Positions 12,031-22,019 of a stretch of DNA of 64,000 nt are shown piece after piece (position 1 is the stretch's first letter; each line of letters starts with the position of its first letter). The stretch is from positions 8,030,501 through 8,094,500 of the forward strand of contig OY759227.1 of NCBI GenBank assembly GCA_963662175.1. Direction: 5' to 3'. The notes beneath the pieces are model-generated. The model saw only the letters and a list, made by a program, of their open reading frames with translations. It was not told the origin of the DNA and did no database searches. A program made the position numbers and the translations under genes. This DNA is from Aradus depressus. Its lineage: Eukaryota > Arthropoda > Insecta > Hemiptera > Aradidae.

Positions 12031-12825
12031 TGTGATAAAAACTTGTTTGCTACCACATTTCCTGTAGAAATTTGATCTCTTTTGTTTATTTAAATTTTGA
12101 TTTCTACAGTAGTTTGTCGAAAATTGCCCTAAAAAAATATTATCAATAATTTAAGACGTGCAATTTTTAAGAAAGTACACGTATACAACGAAAAAAAATT
12201 CAATTAAACGAACTTTACACTTGGATTCACAAAGAGATACCAATTTTTAAATAATATTAATTTCTAATCCAAAGGTTTTTCAAATGATACTACTGGGACA
12301 ACAGGGAAGATGAATAGGATAGAATTTGAAGAGGACAAATATTTGGGTTATTATCTATATTTACATATTTAAATTTTAAAAAAAACTTAACATTTGAACA
12401 AACAAAACAAAAATTTACAATGGCACAAAAACATTAAATTAATACTTAAAAACTATTTCTTTTTTTTTTTATTTGGGCATATTGAAAAATATATATTATT
12501 AATTGTACCTTCTCGACGCCTCTACCACAAAAACCAGACCCCGTCAACTCTTCACACTTTAATTCCACCCCAGTCAACTTTCATCTAATTGTTCAACTTC
12601 ATTTTATTTAAAACATATCAAACCACATGCACCGTTTAAGAGCTAGCTCACGACTCCATTACATTTAACACTATTTCACAGCTGTTTTTTTATATGTTTT
12701 CTTGTTTTGTTTCTCAAACACCTTGATATATATCTAATATATATATGATATTAGATTATAATAAAAAAAATTACCTCTTTTCATTAAAATATTCATTAAA
12801 AAAATGTTCCGTAGTGTACATCACA
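12031..12825 (-). repeat. 5' LTR of the gag-only element
   Basis: It is a direct repeat of 7597-8403. On the minus strand it ends TTTTTATCACA and is followed by TTTTTGGCATATCCCTTGTG, the candidate primer-binding site. Confidence 0.85.
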
Positions 12826-12950
12826 GCGGATTTGTGCAGCCTATTAACACACATACCTCTATTATTTTTGCATTTTCCCATAAGTGGTTTTGTGCAGTCA
12901 TTTCTAACATACATACCACTATTATTTTGCATTTTCCCTTAAGTTAGTTT
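12826..12950 (+). repeat. 58-60-bp tandem repeat, right half
   Basis: Units start GTGCAG at 12834 and 12892. They are the continuation of the array at 7449-7596 after the inserted LTR element. Confidence 0.75.
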
Positions 12951-13364
12951 CTTACATCAGTACGTTTATCTTTATTATACATATATGTAAGACCGTAGGA
13001 AGTGGAAGATTAGTAGATGTGCTGGCAAGTATTTTTTTTTTTTTTTTTTTTAGGGTAAAGAGAGTGAAGGAATGATGATTATTCGCGGGAAGAATTAGGA
13101 ATTTTATAAATAGTTTCATCTAGATATGTTTTGTTTAAGAAAAGGGGATATAATATAATTAATAATAAAACTCATTAGAATACATGGGGATAATTTTTTC
13201 TTTGAGACTTACAAGACGTTACTGAAAACTTAGATATTGATGAAGTTATTTAGAAGAGGGAAGAAGTAATTAGAGATTTATTTTTGTGTGAGATAGCCTA
13301 CCCAAGGAAGGGAGGATCCACATTTTCTGCGACGATATATGAGGTATTATAATCTACGATGTGT
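12951..13364. other. Non-coding DNA
   Basis: A+T-rich sequence with a run of about 21 T at 13030. No gene is visible. Confidence 0.35.
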
Positions 13365-14010
13365 AATGTAAACAAGCCCGTTGCCAAGGCAACTGATTTA
13401 GAAGCAACGTTATATTTTTTTCTAAACCAATTTCGAAAAGGACAAAGAAAATAAAGAAGAAAGAAACCTAAGGATGAAGAAAATAAAATAGAAAATCAAC
13501 AGGAAGAAAGTAAGAATACCTTTAAAAGGAAGAAAAGATGGCTGTAGGCCTAACCTTACAGTTATCATCTAACATTGTGTACATCAATTACCAGATCCAC
13601 CGACTTTAAAATGAAACCAAATTTTCAGAAGGGACTATTTTAACACCCAGGATCAAAATGAAACAGCTAAAAGAAGAAGGAATGAAGAAAATTTCAGGAA
13701 ATTATAAGCAAAATTAAGAAAAGGTCAATAATTAAAAAACGAGTCGGTAGAAGGTTGTGAAAATTTTTAGAAAAAGACAGTTAATTATTAAAAAGAATTT
13801 GAAAAAGGAAAAGAAGAGAAAAACTGCCAATATCAGATGGAAAACCCAGTTCAAAAATTTAAAAAGGAAGCAAGTTCCAAAAGAGATCCAATTATAGAGG
13901 ACGGATCCAATCCAAAGCGGTATAAATGATCTGAAGGTGTATATCACAAAATTTACATGCTATTTTCGAGAAAAGAAGAAGCCAAAATTAAAAAGAAAAG
14001 TTACAGAAAA
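13365..14010 (+). repeat. Dispersed repeat E, diverged copy 3
   Basis: It shares the start block GTAATGTAAACAAGCCC and a block near 13895-13960 (GGATCCAATCCAAAGCGG) with the two close copies of E. It carries a perfect 14-bp palindrome, GTTGCCAAGGCAAC (13380-13393), where the other copies have GTCGCCATGACGAC. Confidence 0.55.
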
Positions 14011-14997
14011 TTAAGATGACAATTTAGAAAAAAGAAGAAACGGAAGAAAGGAAAGAAAACACCAAAAAATGTTAATATTTAGAAGTAAAACAAGAGACAA
14101 CAGGAAAAAGAAACTCGAATCTGTTACCCATAATTCTGTGCGGAGGCAGATAGTCAGTCTATGCTGGGTTCTGGTAGAGGTGGAACTGGTGAAAGACTAG
14201 TCTCTAATTTTTTTTGACAAAATGTGTAAAGGTTAAAAGTTGTATAAGAAGTTGTTAGGGATTTTTTTTTTTTGAGCTATAGGAGAAGTTAGGGAATGGG
14301 CGAAGACCTAAGTAACGTCGAAATAAAAGGATAAGAAATATTTATACTTTGTAGGGGGGGATTTTGTAATTTGAGAAGTTAACGAAGGAAGTTGAAATAT
14401 ATTTGAACCAAAGATATGTGAAGAAATATTTAGAAAATGATAATATGGAACGATGAATTGAATTTAGAAAGGCAACCCAATTATTAATTTTTTTATTTAT
14501 GATTTGAAGTAGAATAAAAATTTAAATTTTGCGATTAAGATGGGAAAGAAGGATGGAACGTAATAGAAAATATTAAGTGGTGAAGCGGCAATATAATAAT
14601 TAAATATAAATTTTGTTTGTTCTGGTACATATGTCCAAAGGATATTAATTACAGTAAAGTTTGCATTTAGGTAATAATATGTTCAATATTTTTTATAAAG
14701 AACTTAAAAACACATTTTTGTCTATTGTTCGTCCAAATTGTAAAGGACTGAGCTCATAAAAATTTATAATTTTTGTTCAATATAAAGTTTTTGTAAATGC
14801 CATGGATGATGAAGTGAAGTGACAAGTGCGAGATGAATTTTTTGAGGTTGTTGTGAGTGATAGAGACACCCGAAAATGCCGGTTCACGACGACCAAATGG
14901 AGGAGGACTAAGAGCAGACTCATGAAGAAGGGACCTGTTGAACAAAAACCGCGGTTCCAGAAACGCAATTTTTGTCCTGAAAAGTGGAAGAAGGCAA
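14011..14997. other. Non-coding DNA
   Basis: A+T-rich, with short open stretches on both strands near 14750-15060 that overlap one another and match nothing I know. I see no supported gene. Confidence 0.35.
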
Positions 14998-15447
14998 AAT
15001 GTAATGTAAATAAACCGTCGCCATGACGACTGACTTTCTAGTAATTTTTTTGAAACCAACCAACTTCAAAAGGAAACTAAGTTTATAGAAAAGAAGTTAA
15101 AAAACACCTAGGAAGAAAATAGAACAGCTAAAAGGTAGATTGAAAACGGAAAATATGAAGAAAAGAGCCGTTTAATGAAAATTTATAAATATAGAAGCCA
15201 TAACCAAGACGAAGTTCGGATTCTTGCCGCTTGGGGTGTTCAGTTACTACAAAACATACAAATGAAGCATGTTCCAGAAAACATCGAATCATAAAGCGCG
15301 GATCCAATCCAAAGCGGTATAAATGATCCGAAAGTGTACAGCACAAAATTTACATACTATTTTTACGAAAAGTATGGATTAAAATTCCAAAGCAATAGTA
15401 AACAAAATTAAGTATAATTTAGAAGACGAAAGGAAAAGAAGAGAAGG
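14998..15447 (+). repeat. Dispersed repeat E, copy 2
   Basis: It is almost identical to 3631-4078 and includes the near-palindrome GTCGCCATGACGAC at 15017-15030. Confidence 0.7.
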
Positions 15448-15557
15448 ATTCAGGAAGGGTGGGGGAAAAAGTGGGAGTGTGGTGGTGGAGCGAGAGAGAA
15501 CAGAGGTTGTTGGAATTTTGTGCTTGGAGAGAGAGAGTGTAAGTGGACGGTTGTTTT

Positions 15558-16205
15558 TTATGGGAGAGTGCAAGTGAACGGATGATATTTGTGACAGTTG
15601 ACTGGAGTAGTGAAGATTCTTTGTGGAGTTGGAAGTCTGGAGTTCTGGAAGTGGGCAGATTGATGGAAGAATCGATGAGCCTATGATGTACTGAGAAGAG
15701 CAGCGGAAAAAGGATTGGAGGACTGAGTCAGTAAAATGTGAGTGAAAGAAATGTAATTTTGTATAATTATCATCGTCTGCCGATGGATGTATGCTTAGAG
15801 TAAAAAAAATAAATAAAAATGAAAAGAATGCATTTCCTGTAAATTATAAGTTTGTTGTAAATTGCAAACATTGCCATCAGAAAGGAGAATATCCCTTATG
15901 TAACATTATTTTTTTATGTTTTTTTTTGATAAAAAGAAAGAGTAAAAAAAAAAAAAGTAAAGTAAAAATAAAATGTGGTTTCCATGTTACATGTAGTTCT
16001 TTTATTTATACAAAAAAAAAAAAAAAAGAATATCCTCTTATTCCATCAACTTAATTTTTTTATTAAAAGAATTCACACCCGATGTGGTGCATTTGGTAAA
16101 TAGAAAGGAATAATTTACATTAAAGTAACGAAGAATTATTACAATGGCGCAACAACGTGGAGCTAATTTTAAAAAAAAGAATATAATTATATTTTACCAT
16201 ATGCA
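15558..16205 (+). repeat. Dispersed repeat A, copy 2 (LTR-like 3' end)
   Basis: It is nearly identical to 1129-1782. It ends GAGTCATTTCA followed by ATATATA, exactly like the 3' LTR end at 29083-29100. This supports A being related to the LTR of the element at 17485-29092. Confidence 0.65.
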
Positions 16206-16378
16206 AGAGTCATTTCAATATATATAAAGTCACGGAAAGAAGGCTTCACTAATTTGCTTATTCTGACAAATATAATTTGTGGCAACTCCACAAAAGAGAC
16301 AGGTTCGGCCCCTTTGAATGGATATAAATTTAAAAAAATGTAAAATGAGAATGTCAACTTTTGATCTCTACAATATTA
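16206..16378 (-). mobile_element. Terminal fragment of the 1.85-kb Gypsy LTR
   Basis: It matches 50523-50657, the piece of the Gypsy LTR that ends GATATCTCTACA. It starts at the LTR's (AT)n tract, the same breakpoint seen in copy 1 at 1783-3117. Confidence 0.65.
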
Positions 16379-16907
16379 ATTAGAGATATTCGAAATCATT
16401 TTAAACTTTCCACGGAACTATACCCGCCTGCTTATCTGAATCAGTTTGGAGCCTCCTGGAACAGCTCATCCGTCGTTCCTTTCAACTATCATACCCCGAA
16501 GCCTTTCCAACCAAGACAACCTATGTTTTTAACAATGGACTTCCTATGTGTTCTTTGAACATCCTGGCCTACGTGGAAAGCACAACACCTGGCCGTCAAC
16601 AACTCTACGGATGTCGGGTTTCTACTCCGCGCCAATGTACCTAACGTCTTTATTTGAAATCGGACTAATACAAAAATTATGTTTTAAATTATTTAAAAAT
16701 ATAAGATCAACAGAAAATTATTAAACCTATCTCCATATTCACTTACTTATCTATAATAAAAACTATTGATTATTACTATCCTAAATTAAAAATCGAACTA
16801 AATTAATACATAAATGTAAAAAAAATTAACGCAGTATACATCTTTGTCAATGTTTCTAATTAGTCAGTCTGTCGGTGTGACCAGATTAGGTTCGGATTAA
16901 ATGTGCA
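16379..16907. other. Non-coding DNA, one unrecognised open stretch
   Basis: A 65-codon plus-strand stretch (16361-16558) is noticeably more G+C-rich than its surroundings. I do not recognise it. It may be a relic of an older coding element. Confidence 0.25.
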
Positions 16908-17399
16908 TTACTTTAAAATGTGACCAATGTGAAATTTCGCAAGGCCTAAACTGAAATAAAATATATTTTTCTTCCGAATACCTCGCCGAATTAGGTCTTC
17001 CATTTTGTCGTCCGTCCGCCTATAAACATTCTTGTAATTTTTTACCGTCTGTCTGTTTTCGTTTATTCTTATTACTTTCTTTCGTCTGTTTTTCTTACTG
17101 TTCTGATTTGTCTGTCTATGTCTAGAAAATGTATCCTTAATCAAATTTATAAAATATTTATTTTTACTTCGCAAATCTTCTAATTTAAATTTTATTATAT
17201 TCTTCCTAATTTTGGCGGGAATAACTTTCTCCTTGATTTCGATTACTTCCTGTATCAAAACCTCAGTTTCCTCTTTGCCATTAACTTCTACTTCCATTGG
17301 AATTTCTGTTTTTTTTGACTAATTCTATATTTCCATAACTTCCTCCGCGTTTTTAATCTCCTCCTCAGACACTACGGCTATTTCACTAACATCCGGTGG
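16908..17399 (-). pseudogene. C-terminal part of a split gag-like gene
   Basis: The minus-strand frame from 17399 to 16908 is acidic at first, then strongly basic. It contains the family C-terminal motif LIRRGIRKK seen in the gag-only elements. Two in-frame TAG codons lie near 17320-17330. Its upstream edge at 17388-17399 is the 12-bp sequence TAACATCCGGTG, which recurs at 29112-29123. The N-terminal part of the same gene is at 36478-37578. Allowing for the target duplications, the two parts are in the same frame, so I infer one gag gene split by 19 kb of nested insertions. Confidence 0.65.
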
Positions 17400-17484
17400 T
17401 GGGAAGCTAAGCGCTTCCAGGGAAGGGATAAAAGCACTGAATGCTTAGGTCCCTAGGTGTAATACACCAGCCCACCATATATAT
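17388..17484. mobile_element. Small self-complementary element with 12-bp target duplication
   Basis: About 79 bp (17398-17476) begin GGTGGG and end CCCACC. Between them lie the hairpins AAGC/GCTT and GGTGT/ACACC, followed by an (AT)n tail that continues on the far side of the LTR element (29093-29111). TAACATCCGGTG flanks the unit on the left (17388-17399) and, beyond the LTR insertion, on the right (29112-29123). The pattern fits a tiny RNA-derived retroposon with a microsatellite tail, later split by the LTR element. I cannot assign it to a known RNA. Confidence 0.5.
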
Positions 17485-17530
17485 TGTGACAGTTTGAATC
17501 ATGTCACATGTGATATTTGTACAAGAAAGT

Positions 17531-17564
<34 letters not shown>

Positions 17565-18675
17565 GTGTAGAGAAACCATATTGGTGGTAGATGAGAGATC
17601 GATATATTGGTATTCAGCTCCGTATCGGCTGACGATTAAATGAAGTACATTATCTATTATAATTTTGTAAAATAATTTAAAGTAATAATATAATAATCAT
17701 AATAATTAAAAATAATACATAAAAGTGTAACAAATAAAAATATACAGGCATAAAATAAATAAGGCAAAATAGAACGGTGTGGTATAAGAGTGGGGAGTGG
17801 GGGCAGATCAGCTCAACAAGAAGAGAAGACAGTCCCTATCTGAAACTCGAGGTTTCAAGACTCCATGTGATGGAAGCACATGTTTGATGCTGTAAAGCAT
17901 ATTCATATTTTATTTAACAAATGTTATACTAGTTCAGTTTAATCAGGAGGAGGTTGGATGCAGCAATATTTGGCTGTATCGAAGGCAGCCCGGAATAATC
18001 TCTGGAGACACCGATGTTGCGGATAAAAATGGATGGAGAAAACCCGCATGGCACAATTGGACTCTTTAGAACTCAACAGGAGGAGAGGACGACTGCAAGC
18101 AACATGAGTACCATCCAATTTTTCACCATTAACCCGTTCGAAATTTAAATATGCCTTAAAATAAAATTTTTAAATAAAACGTCTATCTAAATCATATAAC
18201 GAATATTTCAATCCGTATTAAAGGACTTTTAAGTAGAATTAATTAGAGTATTTGATTATACTCGCAACTTGTTTATCTATTCCTATGTTTGATGTTTTAA
18301 TAATGTTTAAAATGATAAAATATAATATTTTCGTTTTTGTTAGTAAAATGTGTTTTGTTTCATATTTGTTATATCGCCAGCAATTTCCAATTCAGGTATT
18401 TTTTCAGTCTTTTAACCTGTGAATGCAGCCGCAGAAGGTAAATTATAAGGTAAAAACTGATATTTCTTACTCAATCCTTCAAAGAACCCATTTTGTTAGT
18501 AAAAGCTTAATAAAACCCTGAGATAAGAGCATTAACCGTTTCAAAGTCGCCCATTTTACATGAGGCCAAATTATTTATTGCATCGTAGGGCAACGGGCGT
18601 TTCAATGGCGCAACAACGTGAGGCAATTTCTAAAAATAAAATAATTATATTTTACTATAACGAAGAGTCGTTTCA
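17485..18675 (+). repeat. 5' LTR of the 11.6-kb element
   Basis: It is a direct repeat of 27963-29092. It contains a run of 32 G (17531-17562) and, near its 3' end, an internal PBS-like sequence TGGCGCAACAACGTG at 18606, 72 bp before the functional-looking PBS. Confidence 0.85.
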
Positions 18676-18676
18676 A

Positions 18677-18694
18677 TGGCACCCAACGTTTTGG
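18677..18694 (+). promoter_or_regulatory. Primer-binding site, lysine-tRNA type
   Basis: TGGCACCCAACG starts one base after the LTR's terminal CA. The motif is the known TGGCGCCCAACG class with one change. Confidence 0.6.
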
Positions 18695-18826
18695 CAGTAA
18701 AAATGATGGAATAAGAAGAAATTTAAAAAAAAAAATTTTTGAGTTGTCCAGATTTATAAGTTTAGAAATTGCTGTGATATATTTTGTGTATTATATTTAT
18801 TATAGAGGATAGATTTGTGAAGCAAG

Positions 18827-19870
18827 ATGGCGGGCGAGGATACAGGTGAGTCGACCCGTAGCATGGCGGGAGAGCAGAGTCCGGAGTTTGTTTACGATGA
18901 GGAAGCGGGAGAATTAGCTGCAGGAATGGACAGAATCGGTAGTAGCCTCGGCGGATTAGGACTCCGTAATGTAAATAGCGACGTTCGGGAATCTGGATTT
19001 GTAGAAGGAACGGGAAATCCGGGAGACAATTCTATTATAGTCAAGAGTCAATAGAAAGGTCGAATTCGGGTGATGAGGATGCGAACAAAAATAAAGACGA
19101 TAATCCGTTTATTCCGAGTCAATTTGAGCAGATGATGGATCGTATGCAAACGATTTTCGTACAATTCCAAACAGAAAATAAAAAACAATTCGAAAAGATG
19201 GATCATAAATTTGAACAGTTAAGTAGTAAGATAGAAAATATAGTGAAGACAAAAACAGATCTTATTGAAGTTGAAAATAAATGTGAAAATAAATTAATAA
19301 CAGATGAGAAAAAGAAATTAAAAGAAATAGGTAATGCTCAGAAAAATGAATTAGAAATGAGTAAAAGCAAATCAAATAGGAACAAAAATAGAAAGGAAAA
19401 TAGAAAAATAAAATTGAACAAATAAATAAATAAAGATTATATTCCGTTTAATACATTATGTCGGCTAGGTTTTATTAGAAAAAGTTATACATTTTCAAAA
19501 ATATACAAAGATAAAAAAAAAAAAAAAATATCGTTATCTTGAAAGTAATATTAACAGAAATAAATTATAAGAATATTTGTAAAGGAAATTTGGGCCATAT
19601 TTGCCAAGTAAGCCGTGATAAGAAAAAATTTAAAAAACGAATCATAAAAGAAAAGCTAAAGTAATGTTCCAACCAAATTCTAGGAGAATTAGATATCGGA
19701 AAATAAATTGGTACAAATATGAAAATAAACAAAAACAAAGTAAGCACTTTAAAATCCCACAACTAATAAATTTAAGTAAAAAGATCCCTAAATTAAAGAA
19801 AATTAAAAATCACAAGAGATTTAAAAAACAAAAAAAGTTTCCTTCAGATAAACCGATGGATTATTTTTGA
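18827..19870 (+). pseudogene. gag-like gene of the 11.6-kb element, frameshifted
   Basis: The gene opens at 18827 with MAGEDTGESTRSMAGE, is acidic and glycine-rich, and shifts frame near 19045. It continues as a coiled-coil segment (about 19132-19300) and a lysine/asparagine-rich stretch to 19425. A further basic piece, LKKIKNHKRFKK, lies at about 19795-19835 in an open stretch ending at 19870. No capsid or zinc-knuckle motif is visible. I assign gag by position (first gene after the PBS) and composition only. Confidence 0.45.
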
Positions 19871-20070
19871 TAACAAGGAACTCGAAATTGGATTTTTGTA
19901 ATGGATTCATGGATATGGTTTGTGGATAGAATTTTGTTGTATTTCGTTTAAAATCTAAATAAAATAAAATAAATGTTAAATAAACATAAGTACTTTATGT
20001 AAAAGATAATAGTCTAAAAAAAAAAATATATATAAGAAAAAATAATAAAATAAAATTCTTGATAAATTCA

Positions 20071-20196
20071 TGTCGGTATACGAAGGGCCGTATGAGATTT
20101 TAAAATGTTATGAAAATGGATCATATTTGGTAGGCAATATAAATAATAACAAAGTAAAAGGGACCTACAACATAAATGATATGAGGACTGTAGATT
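20071..20196 (+). pseudogene. Remnant of a Gypsy integrase C-terminus
   Basis: A short open stretch reads SVYEGPYEILKCYENGSYLV and then NNKVKGTYNINDMR. This is typical of the region after the catalytic core of Gypsy-type integrases (an YEGPY..I...NGSYLV core). Nothing else of pol survives upstream, so a deletion between gag and the end of pol is implied. Confidence 0.55.
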
Positions 20197-20520
20197 AGAC
20201 CATTTAGTAATTAGAGAATCAGGGGTACTTGGTGGCCAGTACAAAATGATGTTTCTTGCATGACTTTAATGCATGTGGTAAATAATAATAAAAGAATAAA
20301 TTTAAAAAAAACAAAAAAAACAATGGAATGTTATCTGTTTAAAGGGACGTGGTGTGTTGTGTCCGAGAGGATTAGAGGCCGGTCTTACAGAATTAGAGAA
20401 GCCCTGCTGACCCATATTACCATATGTTTCCTGGGAAGGTAGCGGAAAAGAGATGATATACTTGATGGAATTGGTAGGCGATAATATGTAATTAAATTTA
20501 ATTCAAATAATTATATAAAG

Positions 20521-21055
20521 ATGGCCGACGCGAATAGTCTAGAGTTTATTCAACTAATGGATCTAAATCAGAAAAAATGTAATGAAAAGATTAGTATTAA
20601 TTCTAAAAGAGAAACAAGAAACGAAATTTTTAAATTTAATCCAGTAATGAAAGATGAAAATAACTTGAATCAGATAGAATGTGCGTGAAAACAACATAAA
20701 TGACAACATATCCGCGGTAAACCAAAACATAGAGGATTTAAAAACCGAAGCTCAAAAATCAACATCGAAGATTGACCTAGGTACAAACAATTTGGAACTA
20801 CAAAATTCTAGCGTAGGAGGGGGTAGTCTTGTATCTATGACAGATTATGTACTTAAGATAATTGAAGGATGTACGCAGGAAAAATTGTCACTATTCGAAG
20901 CCGAAAAAAAAAAAAAATTAATTAGACATTTTACAAAGACAATCTTAGGTCTATTATTGTTTAGCGAAATATTAGATTGTAATGAACTTATGATAACAGT
21001 GAATCCAAAAATAAAAAAATTAAAAGATCACAAACGTTTTAAGAAAAACATTTAA
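20521..21055 (+). pseudogene. Second gag-like ORF with shared basic C-terminus
   Basis: The stretch opens MADANSLEFIQLMDL at 20521, stops at about 20686 and continues in an overlapping frame to 21055. It ends KIKKLKDHKRFKK, nearly the same as the KKIKNHKRFKK near 19820. The two ORFs of this element therefore share a C-terminal motif. The function is unknown. It may be a duplicated gag end or a separate accessory protein. Confidence 0.35.
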
Positions 21056-22019
21056 TAAGTAAAACTGGATGGAAATTTCGGGAAAACTAAGGACATTCTT
21101 TATGGACATAATTACGGATGTATTATTATTTGTATATCGAGAAAAGAAAATAGTGAAATTAGAATATAGGAAGATAAGACATAGAAAGAATAGAAAAGAG
21201 TATAATTATAAATGGTTACAATATTATTAAGGTAGAGCCAAGATTTAGGGAATATCGGTACTGATGCGGGAGTATAGACGGGAATCGCAGAACAGTACAC
21301 TCTCGAACTAGCGGTGACCTAATATAAAAATAAAAAATTAACTTTTTGAAATATCCTAGAAATTAAATAATGATATAATATCAGGTATTATGATTTGAAA
21401 GTAGTATGATGATTATTGGACATTTTTAGTGCTGTGAGTGTGTAGAAATGTTGATATAATGTGTAATAGAATTCATGTAAGTAAGTTGCGTTGTCGATAC
21501 TAAATATGTTATTTTGGGGATTGTTGAGGCCTGGCATCTCCCTATTCCTTTATTTACAGTCCACATTATAATTTAATAGCACATCCGTTTCGTACATATT
21601 GGTCCTTCGACGCCGGATACAAACAGTCCTATAAAAATATAAGTTATTTTCAAAGTTTTAATCATTTTTATTTAAACTTCTTTTTTTTTTTTTTTTTTTG
21701 AAAAATTTGGAATATTTTATTTTTATTTTTTCAAAGTGTACCTTTCTTTACCTTATACAATATATAGGTATCTTAGGAAATATTATTTACGTTTTCTATT
21801 TCATACACTTATATATTTTAGGAAGTATTATTTACGTTTTCTATCTTATACGTTTTATCTTTTACGAAATATTGTTTACCTTTTCTTCACCGTACACTCT
21901 TAGGTATATATATTTTAGGAAATATTATTTACGTTATTTTTATTTCATACAGTTATATATTTTACGTAATATTGTTTACATTTTCTTCATATACATTTAT
22001 ATATTTTTTTTTCTTCTCC

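Larger units (their letters stand above)
7597..12825 (-). mobile_element. Complete gag-only LTR retrotransposon, minus strand
   Basis: Two direct repeats of 807 bp (7597-8403) and 795 bp (12031-12825) bound 3.6 kb. On the minus strand they start TGTGATGTACA and end ATCACA, so both ends carry TGTGAT/ATCACA. The element is flanked by GCGG on both sides. The internal region has a purine tract next to the 3' LTR (8404-8423), a candidate primer-binding site next to the 5' LTR (12010-12030) and one gag-like ORF. No pol gene is visible in any frame. It therefore looks like a non-autonomous LTR element that depends on enzymes supplied in trans. A second copy of the family is at 29998-34108. Confidence 0.85.
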
